In this document: piece after piece, positions 8,385 through 15,968 of the stretch | How the letters are laid out: every line of letters starts with the position of its first letter | How positions within the stretch are numbered: the first letter of the stretch is position 1 | NCBI GenBank assembly: GCA_947647735.1 | Contig: CANSLJ010000011.1 | Coordinates: 52,532-116,531, forward strand | Length of the DNA: 64,000 nucleotides | From: an uncultured bacterium | Lineage (GTDB): Bacteria; Bacillota; Clostridia; Lachnospirales; Lachnospiraceae | Direction: 5' to 3' | Position numbers and translations under genes: made by a program | Notes under the pieces: generated by a model | What the model was told of the DNA's origin: nothing | What the model saw: the letters and a program-made list of their open reading frames with translations, nothing else | The model's database searches: none

Positions 8385-8600
8385 ATGTATATTGATGAGA
8401 AGATCACTCTGTCTGCCGATCTTCCGAAAGGATTGCGAAGTGATTTTAAGGAATTGCAGGAATATTATGATGCAGGAGACTGGCTCCGGTTTGATCTTTT
8501 GTTTGAGACGGTGGAAGCGAGCGTTAAAGCATATTATCTGGCAGGAAAGATCAGCAGGGAGGAACTGAATCTTATTTTCAGGAAATATGGAATCGCGTAG
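8385..8600 (+). CDS. Small acidic partner of the HipA-like kinase
   Basis: A 71-residue, mostly helical acidic protein (segments DLPKGLRSDFKELQEYYDAGDWLRF and AYYLAGKISREELNLIF, each broken by turns). It starts after a strong GGAAGGGAGGGAAC ribosome site 21 bases behind the kinase gene and is almost certainly cotranscribed. No helix-turn-helix is visible, so it is not a classical HipB. It might be a protein inhibitor or accessory subunit of the kinase, but this is inferred only from position. An out-of-frame reading of the same DNA was discarded because this frame has the ribosome site. Confidence 0.7.
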   Translation: MYIDEKITLSADLPKGLRSDFKELQEYYDAGDWLRFDLLFETVEASVKAYYLAGKISREELNLIFRKYGIA

Positions 8601-8654
8601 AGAGAGTAGCAGGCAGTTTACGAAAAGTTGAAAAGCTTTGATAAAATTCCGGGA

Positions 8655-8683
8655 TTGACAAATGCGTACAGGTCGAGTATGAT
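8655..8683 (+). promoter_or_regulatory. Sigma-A promoter of glnA
   Basis: TTGACA at 8655-8660 and TATGAT at 8678-8683 with a 17-base spacer: a near-consensus housekeeping promoter. Transcription would begin near 8690 and give a leader of about 148 bases before the glnA ATG. Confidence 0.85.
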
Positions 8684-8698
8684 TTTTGAGAAGACAAA

Positions 8699-8735
8699 GG
8701 CGTTCTTATACTGAGGGATAAGAGCGCCCTTTTTG
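8699..8735 (+). terminator. Terminator-like hairpin in the glnA leader
   Basis: An 11-bp stem (8699-8709 with 8718-8728, one G-U pair) with loop ACTGAGGG, followed by CTTTTTG. It sits about ten bases after the predicted transcription start, so it can only be useful as an attenuator. The ANTAR-domain protein encoded just after glnA is the obvious candidate antiterminator, since ANTAR proteins act on leader hairpins in nitrogen-related operons. Confidence 0.65.
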
Positions 8736-8758
8736 TAAAGAATAGGTTCGTCGGAAGA

Positions 8759-8806
8759 CAGATCTGTTCGCTGCGGTGCGATCTGCGCTGCAGATTGCAG
8801 CGTTTC
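8759..8806 (+). promoter_or_regulatory. Second structured part of the glnA leader, alternative pairings
   Basis: Contains a 10-bp palindrome (8759-8768), a CAGATC/GATCTG pairing (8760-8765 with 8780-8785), and a competing 7-bp hairpin CGCTGCA/TGCAGCG (8786-8792 with 8796-8802) followed by TTT. CGCTGC also occurs at 8769-8774 and could take the same 3' partner. Mutually exclusive structures of this kind are expected of an antitermination leader. I could not find the strict pair of six-base loops with A1 and G4 described for ANTAR targets. Confidence 0.4.
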
Positions 8807-8837
8807 CCGTAAAAGGATGAGATAAGGAGACTATACA

Positions 8838-10169
8838 ATGAATAACTTGACAAAGCAGGATATCATGAATCTCGTGGTGGAAGAGGATGTGGAATTTATC
8901 CGCCTGCAGTTTACGGATATTTTCGGGAATCTGAAAAATGTGGCGGTGACATCGAGCCAGCTTGAGAGGGCGCTTAACAATGAATGCATGTTTGACGGTT
9001 CATCCATCGAGGGGTTTACCGGCAGGGTGGAGTCGGATATGTATCTGTATCCCGATCTGAATACGATGACGATTTTTCCCTGGCGTCCGCAGCAGGGCAG
9101 GGTGGCGAGGCTGATCTGCGATATCTACAGGCCGAACGGGACGCCCTTTGAGGGAGATCCGCGGTATATCCTGAAAAAAGCGATCCGGGAGGCGGCGGAT
9201 ATGGGTTATACTTTCGATGTGGGACCGGAGTGCGAGTTTTTCCTGTTTGATATGGATGAGAACGGAGCGCCTACCACGCATACGAGGGAGCAGGCAGGTT
9301 ATTTTGATATGGGAACGGTGGATTTCGGGGAGAATGCCAGAAGGGATATGATCCTGACGCTGGAGGAGATGGGATTTACAGTGGAGTCCTCCCATCACGG
9401 CAAGGCGCCGGCACAGCATGAGATTGACTTTCAGTATGGCGAGGCGCTGCGGGTGGCGGATGATATCATGACCTTCAAGCTGACGGTAAAGACCATCGCC
9501 AAGCGGCACGGGCTCCACGCCACGTTTATGCCGAAGCCGAAATTCGGCGTGACCGGTTCGGGGATGCATATCAATATGTCTTTAAATCGGGACGGAGAAA
9601 ATATTTTCGGCGATGCTTCCGATAAGAATGGGCTGAGCAGGGAGGCATACTATTTTATCGGCGGTATCATGAAACATTTAAAAGGCATGACCGCCATCAC
9701 GAATCCCCTTGTGAATTCCTATAAGCGGCTGGTGCCAGGGTATGATGCGCCGGTACATATCGCCTGGAGTATCGGCAACAGGAGTCCGCTGATCCGGGTG
9801 CCGGCAACGGACAGCAGGCATGCGAGGATAGAACTGCGAAATCCGGATCCCTGTACTAATCCCTATCTGGCACTGGCGGTATGCCTGCGGGCGGGTCTGG
9901 ACGGTATCAGGAATCATATCATGCCGCCGGAGAGCGTGGATAAGAATATACAGGAGATGTCCAGAGAGGATGTGCAGAGGGAGGGGATAGAATCGATTCC
10001 GGCTACCCTGCTGGATGCATTGAATGAACTGGAGAAGGATCCTCTCGTGATGGAGACACTGGGCGACCATGTGACGCGCAATTATGTCAGGGCAAAGAGG
10101 GAGGAGTGGAAGGAATATATTTCTGATGTCTCGGAATGGGAGATCGGGCGTTATCTGCTGAACTGCTAG
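8838..10169 (+). CDS. glnA: Glutamine synthetase type I (alpha subtype)
   Basis: ATP-dependent ammonia assimilation, glutamate to glutamine; a cytosolic dodecamer. The 443-residue length fits the GSI-alpha form of Firmicutes, which lacks the adenylylation insert. Visible signatures are MFDGSSIEGF (about residues 54-63, the beta-grasp latch), GPECEFFLF, the ATP-site KPKFGVTGSGMHINMSL, and NRSPLIRVPA. AAGGAG precedes the ATG at good spacing. It has its own strong promoter and a structured leader, and is followed by an ANTAR regulator gene, so control by leader antitermination is likely in addition to any protein-level control. Confidence 0.97.
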   Translation: MNNLTKQDIMNLVVEEDVEFIRLQFTDIFGNLKNVAVTSSQLERALNNECMFDGSSIEGFTGRVESDMYLYPDLNTMTIFPWRPQQGRVARLICDIYRPNGTPFEGDPRYILKKAIREAADMGYTFDVGPECEFFLFDMDENGAPTTHTREQAGYFDMGTVDFGENARRDMILTLEEMGFTVESSHHGKAPAQHEIDFQYGEALRVADDIMTFKLTVKTIAKRHGLHATFMPKPKFGVTGSGMHINMSLNRDGENIFGDASDKNGLSREAYYFIGGIMKHLKGMTAITNPLVNSYKRLVPGYDAPVHIAWSIGNRSPLIRVPATDSRHARIELRNPDPCTNPYLALAVCLRAGLDGIRNHIMPPESVDKNIQEMSREDVQREGIESIPATLLDALNELEKDPLVMETLGDHVTRNYVRAKREEWKEYISDVSEWEIGRYLLNC

Positions 10170-10260
10170 GGGAAAACCTGTTTTCGGATTTTAAAGGGAC
10201 AATACGGTAAGATGAGCTGCCACGGGCAAGAGCTTTCGGCACCGGAAAGGGGGTGGGCGC

Positions 10261-10800
10261 ATGACCGGTATTGTAGTGGTTTTTCCACGGATGGAAGATG
10301 CCAGAGGAATCAGGAATCTTCTTGTCAGGAGCGGTTTTTCGGTACATGCCGTCTGCACTACGGGGGCACAGGCGATCAGCGCGCTGGAAGATTTAAATGA
10401 CGGTATTGTCATCAGCGGTTACAAGCTGGCGGATATGATGTATCTGGAGTTGAAAGAGTGCCTGCCGGGGAGTGTCAGAATGCTGCTTCTTGCGACAAGG
10501 CAGCACCTTGCGGAATGCGATACGGGGGATCTTGCCTTTCTGCCGATGCCGTTAAAAGCGCATGAGCTGGTGGATATGGTACATACGCTGCTTCGGGAGT
10601 GTGAGAGGTCCCGCAAAAAGCGTCGGGAGGAACCGAGGCAGAAGAGCCCGGAGGAGATGGAACTGATCGCCCGGGCGAAAGCGCTTTTGATGGAAAAGAG
10701 ATCCATGACGGAAATGCAGGCGCATAAGTATCTGCAAAAGTGCAGTATGGACAGCGGCAGGAGTATTGTGGAGTCGGCACAGATGATTTTAATGTTATAG
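10261..10800 (+). CDS. ANTAR-domain antitermination regulator
   Basis: A 179-residue protein with an N-terminal receiver-like domain (about residues 1-115) and a C-terminal ANTAR RNA-binding domain (about 125-177: LIARAKALLMEKRSM, TEMQAHKYLQKCSM, GRSIVESAQMIL). ANTAR proteins bind hairpins in leader RNA and prevent termination. The receiver part lacks a clear phosphorylatable aspartate in the usual place (the segment reads DGIVISGYKLADMM), so it may be a pseudo-receiver that senses a ligand or partner. It lies 91 bases behind glnA, and 10 bases before dapF. A role in glnA control follows from position and from known ANTAR-glnA linkage in Clostridia. GGAAAGGGGGTG precedes the ATG. Confidence 0.85.
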   Translation: MTGIVVVFPRMEDARGIRNLLVRSGFSVHAVCTTGAQAISALEDLNDGIVISGYKLADMMYLELKECLPGSVRMLLLATRQHLAECDTGDLAFLPMPLKAHELVDMVHTLLRECERSRKKRREEPRQKSPEEMELIARAKALLMEKRSMTEMQAHKYLQKCSMDSGRSIVESAQMILML

Positions 10801-10810
10801 GAGAGAGCGT

Positions 10811-11656
10811 ATGAAGTTTACAAAGATGCATGGCTGTGGCAATGATTATATTTATGTAAATGGAATGGAGGAAAAGATAGAGCCGGAGAGGAAGCCGGAA
10901 CTTGTGCGGCGGATGAGCGAGCGGCATTTCGGCGTCGGTTCGGACGGTGTGATCTTTATCAATGCTTCCGATGCGGCGGATTTTGAGATGGAGATGTGGA
11001 ACGCCGACGGGACGAGAGGTGAGATGTGCGGAAACGGTATCCGCTGTGTGGCGAAATATGTGTATGACAAGGGGCTTACGGATAAAACCGGGATCAGTAT
11101 TGTCAGCGGCGGGCAGGCCAAGTATCTGGAGCTTCAGGTGCGGGACGGGAAGATGCTGACTGCGAAGGTCAATATGGGGAAACCTGTTTTTGCGCCGGAG
11201 GAGATTCCAGTGGTGATGCCGGAGGGAGCGGAAAGTGTGGTGAATGCCCCGATCGTGGTGAATGGCGTGGAATATCATATGACATGTGTGTCAATGGGAA
11301 ATCCACACGCTGTCGTATTTTTGGATGATGTGTCAGGTTTGGAAATTGAGAAGCTGGGTCCCTGTTTTGAGAATCATGAGAGGTTTCCGAGGAGGGTAAA
11401 TACAGAGTTTGTGAAAGTGCTGGACAGAAATCATGTGGAGATGCGCGTCTGGGAGCGGGGAAGCGGTGAAACTCTTGCCTGCGGGACCGGAAGCTGCGCC
11501 ACCGTGGCCGCCTGTGTTCTAAACGGTTTGACGGACACATCCGTAACTGTTAAACTGTTAGGTGGCGAGCTGTTGATAGAATGGGACCGGGAGACGGATC
11601 TGATCTATATGACCGGGCCTGCGTCCACAGTCTATGAGGGCGAGTATAATATATAA
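10811..11656 (+). CDS. dapF: Diaminopimelate epimerase
   Basis: Converts LL-diaminopimelate to the meso form for lysine and cell-wall synthesis. The 281-residue protein shows both catalytic cysteines in their motifs: Cys73 in GEMCGNGIRC and Cys224 in TLACGTGSCA. The N-terminus FTKMHGCGNDYIYV is also typical. AGGAGAG precedes the ATG, ten bases after the ANTAR gene, so the two are probably cotranscribed. The next gene, dapL, supplies the LL-diaminopimelate substrate, so the pair makes meso-diaminopimelate by the aminotransferase route. A long hairpin element fills the gap between them. Confidence 0.96.
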   Translation: MKFTKMHGCGNDYIYVNGMEEKIEPERKPELVRRMSERHFGVGSDGVIFINASDAADFEMEMWNADGTRGEMCGNGIRCVAKYVYDKGLTDKTGISIVSGGQAKYLELQVRDGKMLTAKVNMGKPVFAPEEIPVVMPEGAESVVNAPIVVNGVEYHMTCVSMGNPHAVVFLDDVSGLEIEKLGPCFENHERFPRRVNTEFVKVLDRNHVEMRVWERGSGETLACGTGSCATVAACVLNGLTDTSVTVKLLGGELLIEWDRETDLIYMTGPASTVYEGEYNI

Positions 11657-11658
11657 AC

Positions 11659-11770
11659 GACAGCGGATGCTCGTCCAGTGCACAAGACGATTTACTGATG
11701 CGAATGCAGCAGGAAATTGTCTTATATCACAGGTGTACTGGAAGGGCATCCGCGGAACTGGAATAGGAGG
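11659..11770 (+). repeat. Intergenic long-hairpin element, copy A
   Basis: Fills the dapF-dapL gap. Outer arms GCGGATGC (11663-11670) and GCATCCGC (11746-11753), then CCAGTGCAC/GTGTACTGG, then an imperfect inner stem around a GAAT loop, giving one long foldback. It begins GACAGCGGATGC and ends GGAACTGGAATAGGAGG, so its right end supplies the dapL ribosome site. Its core is shared with copy C (13116-13224), including ACGATTTACTGATGCGAA and GCAGCAGGAAATTGT. Confidence 0.75.
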
Positions 11771-11778
11771 ACTATCTG

Positions 11779-12993
11779 ATGTATAAGATTAACGAAGACT
11801 ATTTAAAACTGCCGGGAAGTTATTTGTTTTCAACGATCGGGAAAAAGACGAATGCCTATAAGGAGAAACATCCTGAGAAGGATCTTGTGAGAATGGGTAT
11901 CGGGGATGTGACACAACCGCTGGCGCCGGTAATCATCGAGGCATTACATAAGGCGGTGGACGAGATGGCGAGCCCGGAGACATTTCACGGTTATGCGCCG
12001 GATCTGGGGTATGAGTTTTTGCGAAATGCCATTGTGAAAAATGATTATCAGGCAAGGGGCTGTGATATTGCCGCGGATGAGATCTTTGTTTCCGACGGTG
12101 CGAAATGTGACTGCGGAAATATTCAGGAGATATTCAGCAAAGACAACAGGATCGCGGTCTGTGATCCGGTATATCCTGTTTATGTGGATACCAATGTGAT
12201 GGCGGGCAGGACAGGTATTTATGATACTGAAAAAGAGACATGGAGCGATGTGATCTATATGCCCTGTGTTGCGGAAAATGGCTTTTCGCCGGAACTGCCG
12301 GAAAAAACACCGGATCTGATCTATCTGTGCTATCCTAATAATCCTATCGGCAATGCGCTCACAAAGGATGAGCTGCAGGTTTGGGTGGATTATGCGAACA
12401 AAGTGGGCGCCATTATCATTTATGATGCGGCTTATGAGGCTTATATTTCCGAGGAAAATGTGCCCCACAGCATTTACGAGTGCGAGGGCGCAAGGGGCTG
12501 TGCGATCGAGATCCGCTCTTTCTCAAAGAATGCAGGCTTTACCGGCGTAAGGCTGGGCTTTACGGTGATCCCGAAGGATCTGGAATCGAACGGGACAAAG
12601 CTGCACACGCTCTGGGCACGCCGGCACGGCACAAAATACAACGGAGCGCCCTATATCATTCAGAAAGCCGGCGAGGCTGTTTATTCCGAGTCGGGGAAAG
12701 AGCAGCTTGCAAAACAGGTGGCATATTATATGAATAATGCCGCTTATGTCAGGGAGGAACTGAAAAACGCGGGTTATGAAGTGTTCGGCGGTGTGAATGC
12801 GCCCTATATATGGATGAAGACAACAAACAATATGACAAGCTGGGAATTCTTTGATTATCTGCTGGAGAATGCAAATGTGATCGGTACGCCGGGATCAGGG
12901 TTCGGCCCGAGCGGAGAGGGATATTTCAGGCTGACGGCGTTCGGGACGTATGAGAACGCGGTGGAGGCTGTGAAGAGGATCAAGGCGTTGTAA
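11779..12993 (+). CDS. dapL: LL-diaminopimelate aminotransferase
   Basis: PLP enzyme that makes LL-diaminopimelate directly from tetrahydrodipicolinate and glutamate, bypassing the succinyl or acetyl branches. The 404-residue length and the opening INEDYLKLPGSYLFSTIGKK match the DapL family closely. Further signatures are RMGIGDVTQPLAPVI, the CYPNNPIGNAL substrate loop, YDAAYEAYI, and the PLP lysine in IRSFSKNAGFTG. The ATG follows AGGAGGAC, which is the tail of hairpin element A. Together with dapF it indicates the DapL variant of lysine synthesis, common in Clostridia. Confidence 0.96.
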   Translation: MYKINEDYLKLPGSYLFSTIGKKTNAYKEKHPEKDLVRMGIGDVTQPLAPVIIEALHKAVDEMASPETFHGYAPDLGYEFLRNAIVKNDYQARGCDIAADEIFVSDGAKCDCGNIQEIFSKDNRIAVCDPVYPVYVDTNVMAGRTGIYDTEKETWSDVIYMPCVAENGFSPELPEKTPDLIYLCYPNNPIGNALTKDELQVWVDYANKVGAIIIYDAAYEAYISEENVPHSIYECEGARGCAIEIRSFSKNAGFTGVRLGFTVIPKDLESNGTKLHTLWARRHGTKYNGAPYIIQKAGEAVYSESGKEQLAKQVAYYMNNAAYVREELKNAGYEVFGGVNAPYIWMKTTNNMTSWEFFDYLLENANVIGTPGSGFGPSGEGYFRLTAFGTYENAVEAVKRIKAL

Positions 12994-13005
12994 TATAAAC
13001 AAAAT

Positions 13006-13110
13006 CAGCAGATGCCGTAGAGATGCACGGGAGAAATTTGAAGCTGTGCTTTATCAGATTCAAATTTGCTCCCCTTACTGTGCATCTCGGAGACGGATGC
13101 GGAACTGGAA
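13006..13110 (+). repeat. Intergenic long-hairpin element, copy B
   Basis: Shares its ends with copies A and C (starts CAGCAGATGC, ends GGATGCGGAACTGGAA) but has a different core: AGATGCAC pairs with GTGCATCT, and GGGAG plus AAATTTGAA pairs with TTCAAATTTGCTCCC. It lies directly before copy C between dapL and aspS, so two foldbacks stand in tandem. Confidence 0.65.
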
Positions 13111-13115
13111 AAAAA

Positions 13116-13224
13116 CAGCAGATGCCCCGGAAGTGCACAAAACGATTTACTGATGCGAAAGCAGCAGGAAATTGTTTTCGGCTAATGTGTACTGGAGGGG
13201 CGGATGCGGGACTGGAATAGAGGA
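13116..13224 (+). repeat. Intergenic long-hairpin element, copy C
   Basis: A close relative of copy A: CAGCAGATGCCCC, then AGTGCACAAAACGATTT, CTGATGCGAAAGCAGCAG, AAATTGTTTT, GTGTACTGG, and the end GCGGGACTGGAATAGAGGAG. Arms GCCCC/GGGGC and the inner stem fold back. The right end provides GAGGAG for aspS, just as copy A does for dapL. Confidence 0.75.
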
Positions 13225-13228
13225 GATT

Positions 13229-14971
13229 ATGAAAAACTGTTATAGAGATCTGACAATAAAGGAGATCAGTGAGGCGTGCATCGGCAGGACGCTGCGAGTT
13301 GCCGGGTGGGTGGAAAACATCAGGGACCATGGCGGCGTATCGTTCATTGATCTGCGGGATATGTATGGTGTGCTACAGGTGGTGCTGCGGGATACAAATC
13401 TGCTCGCGGGTATTGTAAAAGAACAGGCGTTATCTGTGGAAGGATTGATAGAAAAAAGGGATGAGGAGACCTATAATCCGAAGATACCGACCGGGACGAT
13501 CGAACTGGAAGCCCACAGCATTGATATATTGGGCAGGGTTTATAGGCAGCTTCCCTTTGAGATCCAGACATCCAAAGAAACAAGGGAGGATATCCGGCTG
13601 AAATACCGGTATCTTGATCTGCGAAACAGCAAGGTGAAGGACAACATTATCTTCCGTTCACAGGTGATCAGCTTTCTGCGGGAGAAGATGACGGAGATGG
13701 GTTTTCTGGAAGTCCAGACACCGATCCTTTCCGCTTCCTCGCCGGAGGGGGCGAGGGATTATATCGTGCCTTCCAGAAAATATAAAGGGAAGTTTTATGC
13801 GCTGCCACAGGCGCCCCAGCAGTATAAGCAGCTTCTGATGGCAGCAGGATTTGATAAGTATTTCCAGATCGCGCCCTGTTTCCGGGATGAGGATGCCAGA
13901 GCGGACCGGTCACCGGGTGAATTTTATCAGCTTGATTTTGAGATGAGCTTTGCCACACAGGAGGATGTGTTCAGGGCAGGGGAGGAAGTGCTGACGGCTG
14001 TCTTTGAGAAATTTGCGCCGGAAGGATATTCGGTGACAAAGGCGCCCTATCCGATCATCAGCTATAAGCAGGCAATGCTGGAATTCGGGACGGATAAGCC
14101 GGACCTGAGAAATCCTCTGCGGATCATCGATCTGACAGAGTTTTTCCAGAGCTGCAGTTTCAGGCCTTTTATCGGGAGAACAGTTCGGGCGATCCGGGTG
14201 AAGGAGCCGATGTCCAAGGGATTCCATGAAAAGTTATTGTCCTTCGCCACAGGGCTTGGCATGGGCGGGCTGGGATATCTGGAGGTGGAGGAAGACCTGA
14301 GTTATAAAGGCCCTATTGATAAATTTATTCCGGAGGAGAAAAAACCGGAACTCAGAGAGATCGCTTCTCTGGAAGCGGGAGATACGATCTTCTTTATCGC
14401 GGATAAGGAGAAAAAGGCGGCTTATTATGCGGGGCAGATCCGGAAGGAACTGGGTGAGAAGCTGGATCTGTGCGAAAAGAATGCGTACAGGTTCTGCTAT
14501 GTCAATGATTTTCCGATGTATGAGCTGGATGAGGAGACGAAACAGATCGGATTTACCCATAATCCGTTTTCCATGCCTCAGGGCGGTTTGAAGGCATTAA
14601 AGGAGCAGGATCCGCTGGAGGTGCTGGCTTACCAGTATGATATCGTGTGCAACGGTGTGGAGCTGTCTTCCGGAGCGGTGAGAAACCATGACATTCAGGT
14701 GATGGAGGAGGCGTTTCGGATCGCGGGGTATGATAAGGAAACACTGGAGAAAAAATTCGGCGCGTTGTATCAGGCGTTCCAGTTCGGGGCACCGCCCCAT
14801 GCCGGAATGGCGCCGGGGGTTGACCGGATGATTATGCTTCTCAGGAATGAGGAGAATATCAGGGAGGTTATCGCCTTCCCGATGAGCGGTTCGGCGCAGG
14901 ATCTGATGAACGGAGCGCCGGGGGATGTGACGGAGCAGCAGCTGCGGGAGGTGCACATTAAGATTCGGTAG
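13229..14971 (+). CDS. aspS: Aspartyl-tRNA synthetase, bacterial type
   Basis: Class II synthetase of 580 residues. The ATG at 13229 is used because GAGGAG precedes it; the reading frame stays open further upstream into hairpin element C, but that extension is unlikely to be coding. Domains in order are the OB-fold anticodon-binding region (VAGWVENIRDHGGVSFIDLRD), the class II catalytic core (motif 2 CFRDEDARADRSPGEFYQLDFEM), the bacterial GAD insertion domain (about residues 290-410), and motif 3 (GMAPGVDRMIMLL). Nearness to gatCAB suggests it may be non-discriminating, charging tRNA-Asn with Asp for later amidation; this is inference, as no asparaginyl-tRNA synthetase can be ruled in or out from this window. 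Confidence 0.96.
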   Translation: MKNCYRDLTIKEISEACIGRTLRVAGWVENIRDHGGVSFIDLRDMYGVLQVVLRDTNLLAGIVKEQALSVEGLIEKRDEETYNPKIPTGTIELEAHSIDILGRVYRQLPFEIQTSKETREDIRLKYRYLDLRNSKVKDNIIFRSQVISFLREKMTEMGFLEVQTPILSASSPEGARDYIVPSRKYKGKFYALPQAPQQYKQLLMAAGFDKYFQIAPCFRDEDARADRSPGEFYQLDFEMSFATQEDVFRAGEEVLTAVFEKFAPEGYSVTKAPYPIISYKQAMLEFGTDKPDLRNPLRIIDLTEFFQSCSFRPFIGRTVRAIRVKEPMSKGFHEKLLSFATGLGMGGLGYLEVEEDLSYKGPIDKFIPEEKKPELREIASLEAGDTIFFIADKEKKAAYYAGQIRKELGEKLDLCEKNAYRFCYVNDFPMYELDEETKQIGFTHNPFSMPQGGLKALKEQDPLEVLAYQYDIVCNGVELSSGAVRNHDIQVMEEAFRIAGYDKETLEKKFGALYQAFQFGAPPHAGMAPGVDRMIMLLRNEENIREVIAFPMSGSAQDLMNGAPGDVTEQQLREVHIKIR

Positions 14972-14977
14972 GATGGC

Positions 14978-15376
14978 ATGATTGTATATAAAAACACTAA
15001 AACATTTTCAAAAGAGCAGATTGAAGAGTTGTTTCTGTCGGTGAATTGGGACTCCGGGAGATATCCGGAGAGGGTTGCCGCGGGGCTGGAGAACTCTTCT
15101 GTTGTGATCAGTGCGTGGGATGGGGAAAGGCTTGTGGGTCTGGTCCGGGGGCTGGATGATGGAGAGACGGTAGGTTTTATTCATTATCTGCTTGTGGATC
15201 CGGCGTATCAGGGACAGCATATCGGAGAGGAGCTTATGAAGCGGATCATGGATAGGTACAGGGATCTGCTGTATGTAAAGATCATGCCTTCTGATCCTAA
15301 AACAGTTGAGTTTTATAAGAAATTTGGGTTTGAGATATTTGATAATTATTCTGCGATGGAGATTAAAAGGTTATAG
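14978..15376 (+). CDS. GNAT-family N-acetyltransferase
   Basis: A compact 132-residue GNAT acetyltransferase. The acetyl-CoA site is visible as HYLLVDPAYQGQHIGEELMKRIM (broken here into the strand LLVDPAYQ and the pyrophosphate loop QGQHIGEEL), and the C-terminal strand ends FYKKFGFEIFDNYSAMEIKR, the usual last beta-strand of the fold. The acceptor is unknown. It begins six bases after the aspS stop, so it is probably cotranscribed with aspS. It has no signal peptide and should be cytosolic. Confidence 0.8.
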   Translation: MIVYKNTKTFSKEQIEELFLSVNWDSGRYPERVAAGLENSSVVISAWDGERLVGLVRGLDDGETVGFIHYLLVDPAYQGQHIGEELMKRIMDRYRDLLYVKIMPSDPKTVEFYKKFGFEIFDNYSAMEIKRL

Positions 15377-15453
15377 GGATCAGGGTAGGGAAACTGGAAA
15401 AATGTTTACGCGGGATGAAAAACAGCAGATTGGAAATATAGGGAAGAAAAACG

Positions 15454-15747
15454 ATGGCGAATATAATTGATGACGCGACAATTGAGTATGTGGGAATTCT
15501 GGCGAAACTGGAACTCTCGGATCGGGAGAAGGAAGCGGCAAAGAAGGATATGGGCAGGATGCTGGATTATATCGATCAGTTGAATGAATTGGATACATCC
15601 GGCGTGGAGCCGATGTCCCATGTGCTTCCGAGGCGGAATGTGTTCCGGGAGGATATTGTGACGAACGGGGACGGAAGTGCGGATGCGCTGGCGAATGCAC
15701 CGGAGCAAAAGGATGATATGTATGTGGTGCCGAAGACGTTCGAGTAG
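15454..15747 (+). CDS. gatC: Asp-tRNA(Asn)/Glu-tRNA(Gln) amidotransferase subunit C
   Basis: The 97-residue GatC subunit, which wraps around GatA and stabilises the GatCAB complex. It has the expected IDDATIEYVGILAKLELS opening, the MLDYIDQLNELDTSGVEPMSHVLP segment (about residues 37-60) and the terminal VVPKTFE. GGGAAGAAAAACG precedes the ATG. GatA and GatB follow in order, but an intergenic hairpin element of about 170 bases separates gatC from gatA. Confidence 0.93.
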   Translation: MANIIDDATIEYVGILAKLELSDREKEAAKKDMGRMLDYIDQLNELDTSGVEPMSHVLPRRNVFREDIVTNGDGSADALANAPEQKDDMYVVPKTFE

Positions 15748-15764
15748 AGGGTGGGATTATATAT

Positions 15765-15934
15765 AGCGGACGATATCGGACAGTCAGCAATATATCCCTT
15801 CGAGCCGCGCTCCCATTCTGCGAAAAACGCAGCGGGTACTAAGCTCGTGAGGAACCTCGCTAAGTACCGGCGTTTTTCGAAGGGTATCTCAGGGATATAT
15901 TGCTGCCTGCCCGATATCTGGGTACTGGAATAGA
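15765..15934 (+). repeat. Intergenic long-hairpin element, copy D
   Basis: Fills the gatC-gatA gap. A 28-base left arm (15772-15799, GATATCGGACAGTC...) pairs with 15891-15918, and a second nested foldback pairs CGAAAAACGC with GCGTTTTTCG and GGTACTAAGC with GCTAAGTACC. The start (AGCGGACG) and the end (GGTACTGGAATAGAG) resemble the ends of copies A-C, although the core differs. No coding capacity is credible here. Confidence 0.7.
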
Positions 15935-15968
15935 GAATAAGTTTATGATATAAATGGAGATTGGTAGT

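Noticed and set aside
8690-8837. Canonical ANTAR twin-hexaloop motif in the glnA leader
   Set aside because: No pair of six-base loops with A at position 1 and G at position 4 on clean stems was found, so the leader is reported only as structured and attenuator-like.
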